From Paenibacillus qinlingensis (GTDB taxonomy: Bacteria > Bacillota > Bacilli > Paenibacillales > NBRC-103111): a stretch of DNA of 64,000 nucleotides. The notes below the pieces were generated by a model. The model worked only from the letters and a program-made list of their open reading frames with translations, made no database searches and was not told the DNA's origin. This document shows positions 1-9,041 of this stretch, piece after piece; the stretch's first letter is position 1, and each line of letters opens with the position of its first letter. The stretch is from assembly GCF_013204845.1 (NCBI RefSeq), contig NZ_JABMKY010000011.1, positions 62,001 to 126,000 on the forward strand, in the 5' to 3' direction. A program made the position numbers and the translations under genes.

Positions 1-2
1 AC

Positions 3-2708
3 ACAGGGCTGACGATTGATGCTGGGTTTGCAACGGATCATGCTGTAACCGTGACGAATTCGTCTTATACGATACTAGAAGGCTTTATTGTCAAAGGCGG
101 CAAGAAAAATGGGTTCTTCTTGAACAGTACAGATCATAATGTCCGAATCACCAATGCCGACATCTCCGGCTGGGGACGGGTGGCCGTTGATACCGTGCAT
201 ACGCCGCAGCAGCTCGCTTTTATTAACAAGAGTGATGTAGGGTATGGAACGCCTATCGACGATCAGGGGAATATGCTGGAAGGAGATGCCGGCTTCCGTA
301 TTGAAGATGCCAAGAACATTGTCGTGGAAAGAAGTTACGTCCACGAGCCAAGAGGATACGCGAATCCTTGGACCGGGATCACCTCGGATGGCCAAGCATT
401 CAGCAATTCTCACCCACAGGGTCCTGAGGCCATGTATCTTCGAAGTGCAGGCGGCATTGTAGTTCGGTATAACGACTTTAGTGGTACGGATGAATACCAC
501 CGTTTAAATGATGTCATCAGCGGCTATTATAATAGCCAGGAAAGCGGCGGTTTCTATAAAGATGCGGATATTTATGGAAACTTCTTCGGTTATGCCAATG
601 ATGATAGTGTTGAGTTAGATGGTGGACAGTCGAATATCAGGGTATTCGATAACCGAGTTGAGATGAGCTATGCCGGGTTGAGTTTTGCGCCGAATATGGT
701 GGGTCCGAGCTATGCCTTTAATAATGTCCTGTACAATATGAATGATTTCAGACGTGTGGGAACAGGATCAGTTATCAAATTAGGCGGGAATAGCAGCACG
801 GTGTATGATGGTGAGACGTGGTTTTTTAATAATACGATTTATGCCGTTCCGAAAGCGATTGTAGGCAGTAGTACGCCAAAGAACTGGCACGGCGGAACAA
901 GAAATAACCTGATCGTCGTCATGAGAAATCTCACCAGCGGATCATCTAATTTCTATAATATCGAAGATAATAGTCCATCTATCAATCCTGGAACGAATTT
1001 TGATTACGATGCGCTGGGGCGTACTACGGCTGCTGATGGAGCAGGTCAAATCGTAGCTAACCCTGGTGCTGAGGCACACGGGCTGTTCAAGATTGGTAAG
1101 ATGACCAATCCTGGCGCTGGTGTTTTCACGCCAACCGCTTCCGGTGTCGATGCTGCAAGAGAAGTGAATGTTATTGATAAGGGAACCGTTGTGAAGAACT
1201 TCGCGGAGTCTTACTCTGGCAGCGCTCCGGATATCGGTGCGTTTGAAGCAGGGGGAAGCAGTCTGTTTCCTAAACGACCTATTCCATTCCAATCGGATAA
1301 ATATTTGGTCGCGATCCCTGCTACGGATAACTCGGCTAGCTTTACAATCTCTACAGGTGCTTTGACCGGTTCAGGCAACTATACGATTCGCCGCAATGCG
1401 GAAGAGGACTGGTACACGGCTACACCTGTTTCGGGGACTTTTGCAAGCAATAGCCAGGTAACCTTCACCATCCAAGTGGATAGAACGAAAGCTTCATTTA
1501 ATAGAGCTGCGGAATATTCTACTTTGTTTGTAAGGCTGGCGAATGGATTCTCAGTGCCGATTACAATCAAAGCAGATAATTCGGTTACTACGGTTCCCGT
1601 TGGGCAAACTGTGCAAATCAATTCGACCAAAGCTTTCCCGAACACCTCTAATTTGAGTGCAAACTGGAAATCGAGCAGTGCGGCTGCTCCAATAACTTCT
1701 ACAACCATCAGTGATGTAGCTTCTGTACAGATTACTGGGGCTTACGCGGGTAGTGCAACGATTACGGCAAATAGCTCGGTTAATGGGGTGAACCAAGCTG
1801 AGTATAGAGTGCGAGTGCCGGCGATGCTTGGCGGTCTGCAGGTGAATGGACAGTCCGTTGCAGGGTTCGATTCGAATACGTATAGCTACGTTGTCGCCCT
1901 GCCTGCCGGCTCACCCGTACCGACGGTGACAGCGACATCGCTGGATGCCGGATCGGCCGTGCCTTCTACAGTCGCATATACGTTGCCGACGAGTATACCG
2001 GGCACGGCTGTTGTGACGGTGACATCTTCTGATGGAACGACGAGTAGTACGTACACGATTCAGTTTACAGTAGCATCTTCAATATCCGTTGTAGGGCACT
2101 GGAACCTTGATGAGACCTCGGGAACCGTTGCATCGGATTCCTCGGGCAATCTATTAAACGGAACCCTGATCAACGGTCCTGTATGGACAGCGGGCAAGAT
2201 TGGAAACAGTCTGGATTTCGATGGCGTGAACGATGAAATCGATCTGGGAACGCCCACTGCACTGCAATTCACCGGTGCCATGTCTGCTGCCGCCTGGATC
2301 TATGTTGACAGCTTCTCGGGCGATGGCAGAATTATTTCAAAGGAGTACGGTTCCAACTCCAGGTCATGGAGCCTCAATGTGAAATCCGGAGGCAAAGGCG
2401 TCTTCCAGATCGCAACGGGTTCGAATTCTTCCATAACCGTGGAGTCAGCAAGTACGCTGCCGGTTGGCCAATGGGTGCATCTGGCGGGCGTTTTCGAGCC
2501 GGGCGTCGCATTAAGGCTCTACGTCAACGGCACATTAAGCAACTCAAACATCAGCTCAATTCCATCGACACAATACAATAACACCAGCCATGTCTTTATA
2601 GGAAGACGGCCGGATTTCTCGAATGCCTTTAACGGCAAGATTGACGAAGTATACGTTTTTGGCAACGCATTGACGGGTACGGATATCGCAACGCTTGCGG
2701 GGAACTAA
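3..2708 (+). CDS. Secreted right-handed beta-helix protein with cadherin-like and LamG domains (5' partial)
   Basis: The reading frame is open to the left edge (frame starting at base 3), so the start codon and signal peptide lie outside the window; the GTG at 51 is internal. About 400 residues of short Asn/Gly-rich strands with recurring Y-N-N / F-N-N-T motifs indicate a parallel beta-helix, the fold of pectate lyases and related polysaccharide lyases. Next come beta-sandwich segments, a cadherin-like domain (GGLQVNGQSVAGFDSNTYSY onward, about nt 1820-2075) and a C-terminal LamG/concanavalin-like domain (about nt 2085-2700, with W-N-L-D-E and F-D-G-V-N-D-E motifs). The architecture suits an extracellular enzyme that binds plant-wall or other polysaccharide. 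The exact lyase family cannot be assigned by eye, and catalytic activity is inference from fold and from the adjacent pectate lyase. A terminator follows. Confidence 0.8.
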   Translation, partial: TGLTIDAGFATDHAVTVTNSSYTILEGFIVKGGKKNGFFLNSTDHNVRITNADISGWGRVAVDTVHTPQQLAFINKSDVGYGTPIDDQGNMLEGDAGFRIEDAKNIVVERSYVHEPRGYANPWTGITSDGQAFSNSHPQGPEAMYLRSAGGIVVRYNDFSGTDEYHRLNDVISGYYNSQESGGFYKDADIYGNFFGYANDDSVELDGGQSNIRVFDNRVEMSYAGLSFAPNMVGPSYAFNNVLYNMNDFRRVGTGSVIKLGGNSSTVYDGETWFFNNTIYAVPKAIVGSSTPKNWHGGTRNNLIVVMRNLTSGSSNFYNIEDNSPSINPGTNFDYDALGRTTAADGAGQIVANPGAEAHGLFKIGKMTNPGAGVFTPTASGVDAAREVNVIDKGTVVKNFAESYSGSAPDIGAFEAGGSSLFPKRPIPFQSDKYLVAIPATDNSASFTISTGALTGSGNYTIRRNAEEDWYTATPVSGTFASNSQVTFTIQVDRTKASFNRAAEYSTLFVRLANGFSVPITIKADNSVTTVPVGQTVQINSTKAFPNTSNLSANWKSSSAAAPITSTTISDVASVQITGAYAGSATITANSSVNGVNQAEYRVRVPAMLGGLQVNGQSVAGFDSNTYSYVVALPAGSPVPTVTATSLDAGSAVPSTVAYTLPTSIPGTAVVTVTSSDGTTSSTYTIQFTVASSISVVGHWNLDETSGTVASDSSGNLLNGTLINGPVWTAGKIGNSLDFDGVNDEIDLGTPTALQFTGAMSAAAWIYVDSFSGDGRIISKEYGSNSRSWSLNVKSGGKGVFQIATGSNSSITVESASTLPVGQWVHLAGVFEPGVALRLYVNGTLSNSNISSIPSTQYNNTSHVFIGRRPDFSNAFNGKIDEVYVFGNALTGTDIATLAGN

Positions 2709-2786
2709 AAACTCAAATGATGACAATCAAGTTGATCTCTTCGATCTTATTGTTATTGCGCAGTTAGTATAAATGAGATCTTATTG

Positions 2787-2822
2787 TAAAACAGGCCACC
2801 AGCTTGCTGGCGGTCTGTTTTA
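2787..2822 (+). terminator. Rho-independent terminator after the beta-helix gene
   Basis: Near-perfect 17-bp stem (TAAAACAGGCCACCAGC against GCTGGCGGTCTGTTTTA; one G-T pair and one mismatch) with a TT loop, 78 bases after the stop codon. The T-rich 3' arm serves as the tail. Confidence 0.7.
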
Positions 2823-2844
2823 CGATTTTGCAGACTCTGCGCCC

Positions 2845-3067
2845 GTAGCGGGCTAGCGCACAAATAAAGTGCGCAAGAGCAGCAGCTCCGTCGGCTGTAG
2901 AGGGCTAGCGCACAAATAATGTGCGCAAGGGAAGCAGCTCCGTCGGCTGTAGCGGGCTAGCGCACAAATAAAGTGCGCAAGAGCAGCAGCCTCGTCGGCT
3001 GTAGCGGGCTAGCGCACAAATAAAGTGCGCAAGAGCAGCAGCCTCGTCGGCTGTAGCGGGCTAGCGC
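2845..3067. repeat. 52-bp tandem repeat array with internal hairpin (4 copies plus a partial)
   Basis: The string GGGCTAGCG recurs with its GGCTAGCG core at 2851, 2903, 2955, 3007 and 3059, an exact 52-bp period. Each complete unit contains the inverted repeat GCGCAC / GTGCGC around a 7-base A-rich loop, followed by AGCAGC and a CGTCGGCTGTAG segment. Copies 3 and 4 are identical or nearly so; copy 2 has a few substitutions. The array has no spacer/repeat alternation and no coding potential worth keeping. Confidence 0.9.
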
Positions 3068-3247
3068 CTTATTACGCATTCGTGACACATCCCAGTATTT
3101 TGAATATTTGTCGGGAGTATCATATTTCTCCACAATAATCATTAGCTCAGAAAAATGGAAAATATGAGCAAATGATTGTTTCGGAACCTCTTTCCAAACT
3201 GATAAGCTGAGTCTGAGCTTGGATGAGGCGAGGGGGGATACATAAAC

Positions 3248-3262
3248 TTGTAAGCGGTTTCT
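3248..3262 (+). promoter_or_regulatory. Catabolite-responsive element (cre) upstream of pectate lyase
   Basis: TTGTAAGCGGTTTCT fits every fixed position of the Bacillus CcpA consensus WTGNAANCGNWNNCW. It lies 37 bp before the TTG start of the pectate lyase, where bound CcpA would block transcription. CcpA control of a secreted pectinase is expected in Bacillota; binding here is inference. Confidence 0.65.
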
Positions 3263-3298
3263 GATACGTTACAATAATTATACGTGGGAGGAATTACT

Positions 3299-5449
3299 TT
3301 GAAAAAAGGTGTTACAAAGGTAACGAGTTACGTTTTATTATTTGCTTTAGCGCTATCAATTATCGCAAGTGGAGTGGCCAGCAGGTCTGTACATGCTCTC
3401 GGTGTTACGATTACGGGCAGCGGAGGCTGGAATGAGACGGCCTTTGTAGAATGGTCACCCGTAAGCAATGCGCAGGGCTATAATGTATATGTGAAACCTG
3501 CAAATGCTGCAGATACGCAATATAAACAAATTGATACGCAATTAATCCGACAATATGCTTCCAAATGGAGAGCTGATGCTGTAGGGCTTGCAGCTGGAAA
3601 TTATGTAATGAAAGTTGAAGCCGTTCTGTCCGATGGTTCAAAACAAAGTATTGTTTCCAGTACGTTACCAGTAATGGCACACGACAGATCTGGATTCGCT
3701 TTTGCAAATCAATCCACCTTTGGCACAGGTTCAGGTGCTTATAATGAAGATGGTACACTTAGCAAGGGTGCTCAAGTTATTTATGTAACTTCTGCGACTG
3801 CACAAACAGTAACTCTTGATGTGATAACCAGTAGCTCAGGTACGAAGCAAACAGGTGTTGGTTTAGGTGCAATTCTGGCACTTAGACAAAAAGGCTATGA
3901 TCAAACACCTCTTGCAATCCGATTCATTGGAAAAGTGACTGATGCTAACATGGGTTCATCCATTAACAGCAGCGGATTTCTTCAAGTAAAAGGTGCTTCA
4001 GCTTATACGCGAATGAATACGACAATTGAAGGTATCGGTAATGATGCTACTGTTTATGGATGGGGATTTTTGCTTAGAAATGTCGGTAATGTAGAAGTAA
4101 GAAACCTTGGTATTTTGTTATTCCAAGACGATGCCGTTTCAATGGATACAGGCAATGTGAATATTTGGGTGCATAATAATGATATTACGTATGGAAAAGC
4201 AGGCGGAGATGCTGACCAAGCAAAAGGCGATGGTTCAACAGACCTTAAAGGCGCATCAACGTATACGACAATATCTTACAATCACTACTGGGATTCCGGA
4301 AAAGCTGCTCTCATCGGTTTGAGCGAATCATCTGAATTCTTTGTAACCTTCCACCATAACTGGTTTGACCATTCGGACTCACGTCATCCACGTATAAGAA
4401 AAGGAACTATTCATATTTATAATAACTTCTTTGATGGCGTCTCCAAATATGGTACTGGTATGACAACAGCAGGTTCGGCTTTTGTAGAATCAAATTATTA
4501 TAGACATTCTAAAAATCCAATGTTGATTTCCTTGCAAGGTACTGATATTGCAGGTGGGGCGGTAGGTACATTTTCCAGTGAAAATGGCGGTATGATTAAA
4601 GCATACGATAATCGTATTGTAGATCCTATTGGAGGTCTTATTTATGCCAACTCCAATATCGGAACAGGTCCCGCTAATGCCACATCATTTGATGCGTACT
4701 TAGCTTCGTCAAGAAACGAAACAGTTCCAAGTTCATACAAAGCATTAGTAGGTGGCACATCTTATAATAATTTTGATACAACGATCGATACGGGCGTAAA
4801 TGCGGCTGACATTGATAGTGTAAGCACGGTTGAACAAGTTGTTACGGCAGAGGCTGGACGTTTAGGTAATGGGGATTTTACATGGGCATTCAATGATTCC
4901 GTTGATGACACATCATCTGACCTCAATTCAGCACTTATGTCAAAGATACTAAGTTACACATCTCAACTTGTATCTGTAGGTGGTAATTCAACACCGCCAA
5001 CGGGCACTCCGGCTCCAACAACTACACCAGCACCAACGACTACACCAGCACCAACGACTACGCCAACGACGACACCAGTCCCAACAACCACACCTTCGCC
5101 AACAGCCACACCAGGGACTTCCATTATTCATAACTTTACGACAAATGGCAAAACAAGCAACTTCTTCACAATTGTAGGGAACCTTTCAACTAGTAAGGGA
5201 ACAGTGGTATATGATGGTATGACCCTAACGCAATGTTTAAAAATGGAGAGCTCAACCAGTGTAGGGTTTACCACAACAACAGCTAAAACATTAACGTTAG
5301 TGTTTAATCCAGCAAATGGACTCAAAGTTAAGATAGATGGAACAAGTTATGCAATGACGAATGGCATTGTCAGTGTTTCACTTGCGCCTGGCGCACATAT
5401 CATTGTAAAAGAGGATGTTACAAATCTTTACTACATGAAACTAGAGTAG
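3299..5449 (+). CDS. Secreted pectate lyase (polysaccharide lyase family 1) with C-terminal accessory module
   Basis: A 716-residue protein that cleaves polygalacturonate by calcium-dependent beta-elimination outside the cell. The TTG at 3299 is chosen because GGGAGGA (3286-3292) sits 6 bases upstream; an upstream GTG at 3284 would overlap that site. A signal peptide (KKGVTKVTSYVLLFALALS, cleavage near HA-LG) is followed by an Fn3-like segment (about 35-115), then the PL1 beta-helix (about 150-530). PL1 hallmarks include the block DGSTDLKGASTYTTISYNHY, an F-H-H-N-W-F-D-H-S-D-S-R-H-P-R-I-R region carrying the catalytic arginine, and H-I-Y-N-N-F-F-D. A Pro/Thr linker (about nt 4990-5118) leads to a roughly 110-residue C-terminal module with an N-F-T-T-N-G-K-T-S-N-F-F motif, probably carbohydrate-binding. 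The upstream cre site suggests carbon catabolite repression; a terminator follows. Confidence 0.93.
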   Translation: MKKGVTKVTSYVLLFALALSIIASGVASRSVHALGVTITGSGGWNETAFVEWSPVSNAQGYNVYVKPANAADTQYKQIDTQLIRQYASKWRADAVGLAAGNYVMKVEAVLSDGSKQSIVSSTLPVMAHDRSGFAFANQSTFGTGSGAYNEDGTLSKGAQVIYVTSATAQTVTLDVITSSSGTKQTGVGLGAILALRQKGYDQTPLAIRFIGKVTDANMGSSINSSGFLQVKGASAYTRMNTTIEGIGNDATVYGWGFLLRNVGNVEVRNLGILLFQDDAVSMDTGNVNIWVHNNDITYGKAGGDADQAKGDGSTDLKGASTYTTISYNHYWDSGKAALIGLSESSEFFVTFHHNWFDHSDSRHPRIRKGTIHIYNNFFDGVSKYGTGMTTAGSAFVESNYYRHSKNPMLISLQGTDIAGGAVGTFSSENGGMIKAYDNRIVDPIGGLIYANSNIGTGPANATSFDAYLASSRNETVPSSYKALVGGTSYNNFDTTIDTGVNAADIDSVSTVEQVVTAEAGRLGNGDFTWAFNDSVDDTSSDLNSALMSKILSYTSQLVSVGGNSTPPTGTPAPTTTPAPTTTPAPTTTPTTTPVPTTTPSPTATPGTSIIHNFTTNGKTSNFFTIVGNLSTSKGTVVYDGMTLTQCLKMESSTSVGFTTTTAKTLTLVFNPANGLKVKIDGTSYAMTNGIVSVSLAPGAHIIVKEDVTNLYYMKLE

Positions 5450-5462
5450 TCAACTAATAAAG

Positions 5463-5510
5463 ACTGCCAACAGTATCGCGATTATCGCATAGTGTTGGTA
5501 GTTCTTTTTT
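5463..5510 (+). terminator. Terminator after pectate lyase
   Basis: ACTGCCAACA pairs with TGTTGGTAGT (one G-T pair) around a 20-base loop that can itself fold, followed by TTCTTTTTT. Confidence 0.85.
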
Positions 5511-5610
5511 AACCCAACTAACCAGCGTTTAGAAAATGGGATAACTTTACAAAAATAACTTCACCTTCTATAATATAAGAATATATGTTCTTACTTAGGG
5601 GGCTTTTGAG

Positions 5611-6177
5611 TTGATAAAGAATGAAACGGATATTATTGCCCTTATACGTGCGGATGAATGGATGATGGACGTCCTTAGGGCGGCTCAATCCTTACAACTC
5701 CCTGATTGGTGGGTATGTGCGGGTTTCGTTCGTTCGAAGATTTGGGATACCCTTCATGAATATGAAGAACGAACACCACTCTCCGATATAGATGTCATCT
5801 ATTTTGATGCTTCAAATGTAAATGAGGATATTGAAAAACGATTGGAAGAACAGTTACTACAAATCATGCCAAACATACCTTGGTCCGTAAAAAATCAGGC
5901 AAGAATGCATGTAGTCAATGACAATCCTCCCTATTCGTCTTCTACGGATGCCATGTCCAAGTTCCCTGAGACTGCAACTGCTTTAGGCGTAACATTAGAT
6001 GATCAGGATCATATACAATTAGCTGCCCCATGCGGTATTGACGATGTACTTCAAATAATAATTAGGCCAACTCCCTATTTCTCAGAGAATAAGCACCTTG
6101 CTGCTATATACGAAAAACGAATTGTAGAAAAGAATTTTAAAGGCAAGTGGAATAAGGTGACTGTGATTAGCGACTAG
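5611..6177 (+). CDS. Nucleotidyltransferase family protein (NTP_transf_6 / DUF925 type)
   Basis: A 188-residue soluble protein with the pattern of the NTP_transf_6 family: an N-terminal helical stretch, W-V-C-A-G-F-V-R-S-K-I-W-D (about 32-44), then P-L-S-D-I-D-V-I-Y-F-D carrying the acidic pair typical of nucleotidyltransferase-fold enzymes. The family occurs as single-copy genes in many bacteria, and its physiological substrate is not established. The TTG start at 5611 is supported by the AGGGGG site ending 8-9 bases before it. It stands alone after the pectate lyase terminator and runs in the same direction as the next two genes. Confidence 0.75.
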   Translation: MIKNETDIIALIRADEWMMDVLRAAQSLQLPDWWVCAGFVRSKIWDTLHEYEERTPLSDIDVIYFDASNVNEDIEKRLEEQLLQIMPNIPWSVKNQARMHVVNDNPPYSSSTDAMSKFPETATALGVTLDDQDHIQLAAPCGIDDVLQIIIRPTPYFSENKHLAAIYEKRIVEKNFKGKWNKVTVISD

Positions 6178-6235
6178 GAGTAGGATTGATACTGAGGAAG
6201 CGAGCAGGTATGTGCTTTGAAGGAGGCGTTTTGTT

Positions 6236-6736
6236 ATGCTCTATATCTTTAGCGGCTTGCCAGGCGCCGGGAAGTCTACGTTATCAGCAGCTTTGGCCAG
6301 AGAGATACGGGCCACATATCTCCGGGTAGATGTCGTGGAGCAAGCTATGCGGGATGCAGGGACCTGGGTTAACGGGCCTGCAGGTTACATCGTGTGTTAC
6401 GAGATTGCTTCGCATAATCTCCGGTTAGGCCTTGACGTGATAGCTGACACAGTCAATCCCATTCATGAAACTCGCCAATCCTGGCGCGATGTTGCGCAGT
6501 CTCTCGGAATACCGTTCGTGGAAATCGAAGTAGTCTGCTCGGATGAAAGTGAACACAAGCATAGAATCGCTACGCGTTTAACCGATATTCCCGGTTTTAT
6601 TTTACCTGCGTGGGATGAGGTCAAGACTCGCCACTACGATGTTTGGGACCGAGATCACATTATTATTGAGACTGCTCATCAAACCGTGGCCGAAAGCCCT
6701 CTGACGTTACATGAAAAGTTGGATCAAAAAAATTAA
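6236..6736 (+). CDS. P-loop ATPase/kinase-like protein (AAA_33 / zeta-toxin-like fold)
   Basis: A 166-residue protein whose first residues contain a clear Walker A motif, G-L-P-G-A-G-K-S-T at 7-15, followed by the L-R-V-D-V-V-E segment in which the Asp usually contacts substrate in small-molecule and nucleotide kinases of this fold. The rest (D-T-V-N-P, E-I-V-C-S-D-E) fits the AAA_33/gluconate-kinase-like group. ATP binding is well supported; the phosphate acceptor is unknown. The ATG at 6236 has GGAGG 8 bases upstream. It lies 21 bases before the VOC gene, so the two are probably co-transcribed. No antitoxin-like partner is seen, which argues against a toxin role. Confidence 0.75.
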   Translation: MLYIFSGLPGAGKSTLSAALAREIRATYLRVDVVEQAMRDAGTWVNGPAGYIVCYEIASHNLRLGLDVIADTVNPIHETRQSWRDVAQSLGIPFVEIEVVCSDESEHKHRIATRLTDIPGFILPAWDEVKTRHYDVWDRDHIIIETAHQTVAESPLTLHEKLDQKN

Positions 6737-6757
6737 TTAGGAAGAAGAGGCGCACAT

Positions 6758-7150
6758 ATGACAGCTAGCTGGGCAAATAAAATTACTGAGATTACATTGT
6801 TTGTAGAAGACTTGCATCGATCGAAGGCATTTTACCAAGAGACGTTCAAACTTGCGATCATATATGAAGATGAAAACTGCGCGGTGTTCGATTATGGCAA
6901 TACAAGCATCAATCTGTTAAATCAATCGAATGCCCGTGAGTTGATTGAGCCGGCGCAGGTTGGACGAGGCGGAGATGGCGCGAGGTTTCAGTTTACGATC
7001 CAAGTGCCAGACGTTGACCAGGTATGTGATGAGCTGAAGGTGTGTGGCGTTAAGTTATTGAATGGACCGATAACGCGGCCTTGGGGGCGGCGGACGGCTT
7101 GTTTTGCCGATCCAGATGGGCATGTGTGGGAGATTGCGCAAGTGCTGTAA
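6758..7150 (+). CDS. VOC-family protein (glyoxalase/dioxygenase superfamily)
   Basis: A 130-residue single VOC module: I-T-E-I-T-L-F-V-E-D-L-H-R-S-K-A-F-Y-Q-E-T-F at the N terminus and C-F-A-D-P-D-G-H-V-W-E-I-A at the C terminus, the classic beta-alpha-beta-beta-beta ends. A metal-binding Glu is retained in W-E-I, but the metal-binding His expected near the N terminus of true glyoxalase I is not obvious. Candidate roles are glyoxalase, fosfomycin or bleomycin resistance, or catechol dioxygenase; none can be chosen from sequence alone. Ribosome site GGAAGAAGAGG lies before the ATG, and a strong terminator follows. Confidence 0.8.
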   Translation: MTASWANKITEITLFVEDLHRSKAFYQETFKLAIIYEDENCAVFDYGNTSINLLNQSNARELIEPAQVGRGGDGARFQFTIQVPDVDQVCDELKVCGVKLLNGPITRPWGRRTACFADPDGHVWEIAQVL

Positions 7151-7168
7151 TGAATGAGATTTCTGGTT

Positions 7169-7215
7169 TGAGCTGATCTTTGTCATAAAATGACTTGAGG
7201 ATCAGCTCAATTTTA
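7169..7215 (+). terminator. Terminator after VOC gene
   Basis: TGAGCTGATC / GATCAGCTCA perfect 10-bp stem with an inner GTCAT/ATGAC stem, followed by ATTTTATT. Confidence 0.8.
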
Positions 7216-7311
7216 TTACATTTACATTTTACAAGTACATTCTTTATTGTCCGATAAATTGCTGTCTGTGAAAGGCAGTGCTTGAAATGTAGGAGTCAAG
7301 ACGCTCGATAA

Positions 7312-8247
7312 TTAATTGTATTTAAGAATATGAATCAATGAGGTTGCCAAAGCTTCCCGTGTTAATTCTTGATCTGCTTTTAAATACCCCTTAGTATCCG
7401 CAACGAGCCCTATTATTTGATCAAGGATCCACCCAAAGTAATGAACTGTAACTCGAGTTTCGTAGATTTACAAATTTGATAGCGCTTGTTCCTTCGTTAC
7501 ATGCGGTTTCAGAGCAGCCATCACCTTGTCGTCCAGAACCGTTTTGGTGGTATAATATTTAGTCACATTCCTTGTAAATCCAACGTCAAAGTTACGTTGT
7601 CTCCAGTGTTTTGGCATCCACGACAGCTCGATATGCTCCAAATGGTCCCATCCTAGCTTCTTCCTCTCCCCAAATTAGTGACCAGGCTTTGTGATTAGAG
7701 TCTCCCCAATCGTCAATGATGGATTTTTGAAGTGGTATGTATTGTAATTCTACGGTTTGATGTTCCTTTGCATACATTGTTGCTTCTTCCAATGTTATTT
7801 TCGGTACCGTGGATGGGTAACTACTAAGCTGGATGACTTTATGAAACTAGAGCTTTGTCTCAAGTTATTTTTGGAGTGAAATGGCTTATGCTGCGCGGAT
7901 CAGTAAGCGTAGGAATATACGTCTGTAGGATATCCCCACTGGTTTCGTCCACACTGCTGCTGAAACCAAAACTCCCATTTTCTGTTTTGAATTGCCACTG
8001 AATGGTCCAGATTTTCTCATTTCGGGGAGGGTATATGTTGGGATCGCCGTTCAACGGCCTCATCTTTTGAAATATTTGCATCGGCAGGATTTAAAGTTGT
8101 TGTGTCTGAGACTGCTTTGATTGGCGTTACCGTCCCCATATCCGCGGCTAATGCACTTGCAGCAATTATACTTACGCCTGTAATGGTTATCAGCATCGAT
8201 TTGCCGAGCGTGTTTAGCGTTTGTGATTCTTTTTTCAATTCAGTCAA
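7312..8247 (-). pseudogene. Decayed YcdB-like membrane-anchored gene (several frameshifts and an in-frame stop)
   Basis: On the minus strand, successive pieces of one protein appear in different frames. An N-terminal anchor (MTELKKESQTLNTLGKSMLI onward, from 8247) reaches I-S-K-D-E-A-V-E near 8050. W-T-I-Q-W-Q-F-K-T-E-N-G-S-F-G-F-S-S-S-V-D and S-G-D-I-L-Q-T follow in a second frame to 7860. E-E-A-T-M-Y-A-K-E-H through A-V-V-D-A-K-T follows in a third frame (7792-7592). V-T-K-E-Q-A-L-S-N-L, a TAA stop at 7468-7470, and then A-D-Q-E-L-T-R-E-A-L-A-T-S-L-I lie in a fourth segment ending at 7312. The W-s-l-x-W and V-D-x-x-T-G-x-I-like pattern matches YcdB/YcdC repeat domains of Paenibacillus surface proteins. 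No segment alone makes a complete domain, so this is most likely inactive. Family assignment is moderately sure; disruption is directly visible. Confidence 0.65.
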
Positions 8248-8559
8248 TTATTCATCCTTATTTTGGAAATAATGGAACTGCCTTTTACGTGTGTATTTGA
8301 GAAAAATTATAAATTTCCATATTTTAATAATATTTGGTCTCGTGAGTGTAATTTTTGTAAATCTTATGTAGTCCTTTCATAGGACAAAAGGAATCACGTA
8401 ATGCATAAGGAGTATCATTTTGAAACATGACAATCAAGAGTTTCAGAGTTTCAAAACTCGAGTAAATCGTTGGTTAAACTAACTAAATACATTTGATAAA
8501 AAATCCCCAATGTAGGGGATTTTTTATTTCAATTGCCAAATCAACAAGAGTTAGATTAT
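8248..8559. other. Intergenic stretch between pseudogene and small membrane protein
   Basis: AT-rich DNA that would hold the promoter of the decayed gene. The only structure seen is the terminator hairpin at 8498-8525. Confidence 0.5.
8498..8525 (-). terminator. Terminator for the 63-residue membrane protein gene
   Basis: AAAAATCCCC and GGGGATTTTT flank a six-base loop. A-run on one side and T-run on the other make it usable in both directions; it lies 34 bases after the stop codon of the minus-strand gene. Confidence 0.8.
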
Positions 8560-8751
8560 CTAGTCAAAATCATTAGTACCCGTCTCTCTAAGAGGCTGAG
8601 CCTTCAAATAGGTAGGATGCTGGGCACTATTCATATTAAGTTCTGGAAATATATCATTTTTTAACGACCTAGCGTAAAGTGCCGTCGTCGGTGGCTTTAA
8701 AATACCATACAAGCCAATTCCCGAAAGAATAAGTATACAGACGATAAACAT
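8560..8751 (-). CDS. Small single-pass membrane protein of unknown function (63 aa)
   Basis: The start is the ATG at 8751 because AGGAGGT ends six bases upstream; the frame could extend 12 codons further but without a ribosome site. Residues 1-17 (MFIVCILILSGIGLYGI) form one membrane helix or uncleaved signal anchor, followed by a polar tail of about 45 residues. No family is recognised. It has its own terminator and lies next to the spore-surface genes but on the opposite strand, so a link to sporulation is only a guess. Confidence 0.6.
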   Translation of the reverse strand: MFIVCILILSGIGLYGILKPPTTALYARSLKNDIFPELNMNSAQHPTYLKAQPLRETGTNDFD

Positions 8752-9041
8752 GGGATACCTCCTGTTCGTCGAAGTGTAACTAATCACACTTCACGTATAT
8801 TACCTGACAAATGACATGAATCGATATTTATACTGCATGTATATGTCACGTCATTGTGAGCGATCTAGGGTATAGCCCGTATTTCTTCTAAATTGCTATT
8901 ATAATTCTCTAATCGTATCAAAATGTGCTATTTCACTAGAACAGGCTATTTTATAGGTTCATACACTGTTATTGCAAACACCCACATAGATATATGTTCT
9001 CTAGTAACTAATGCCTAATTTTCTGGAAGGAGAGGTACGTC
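8752..9041. other. Divergent intergenic region before the collagen-like gene
   Basis: AT-rich region that must hold promoters for the small membrane protein (minus) and the collagen-like gene (plus). No sigma-A pair is convincing. CATAGATATA near 8985 resembles but does not match the sigma-K -10 CATANNNTA. Confidence 0.3.

Noticed and set aside
2845-3067. CRISPR array
   Set aside because: The units are directly tandem with no unique spacers, and no cas genes are present.
6236-6736. Zeta-type toxin of a toxin-antitoxin pair
   Set aside because: The P-loop fold is compatible, but no small antitoxin gene precedes it and the neighbours are a nucleotidyltransferase-like gene and a VOC gene.
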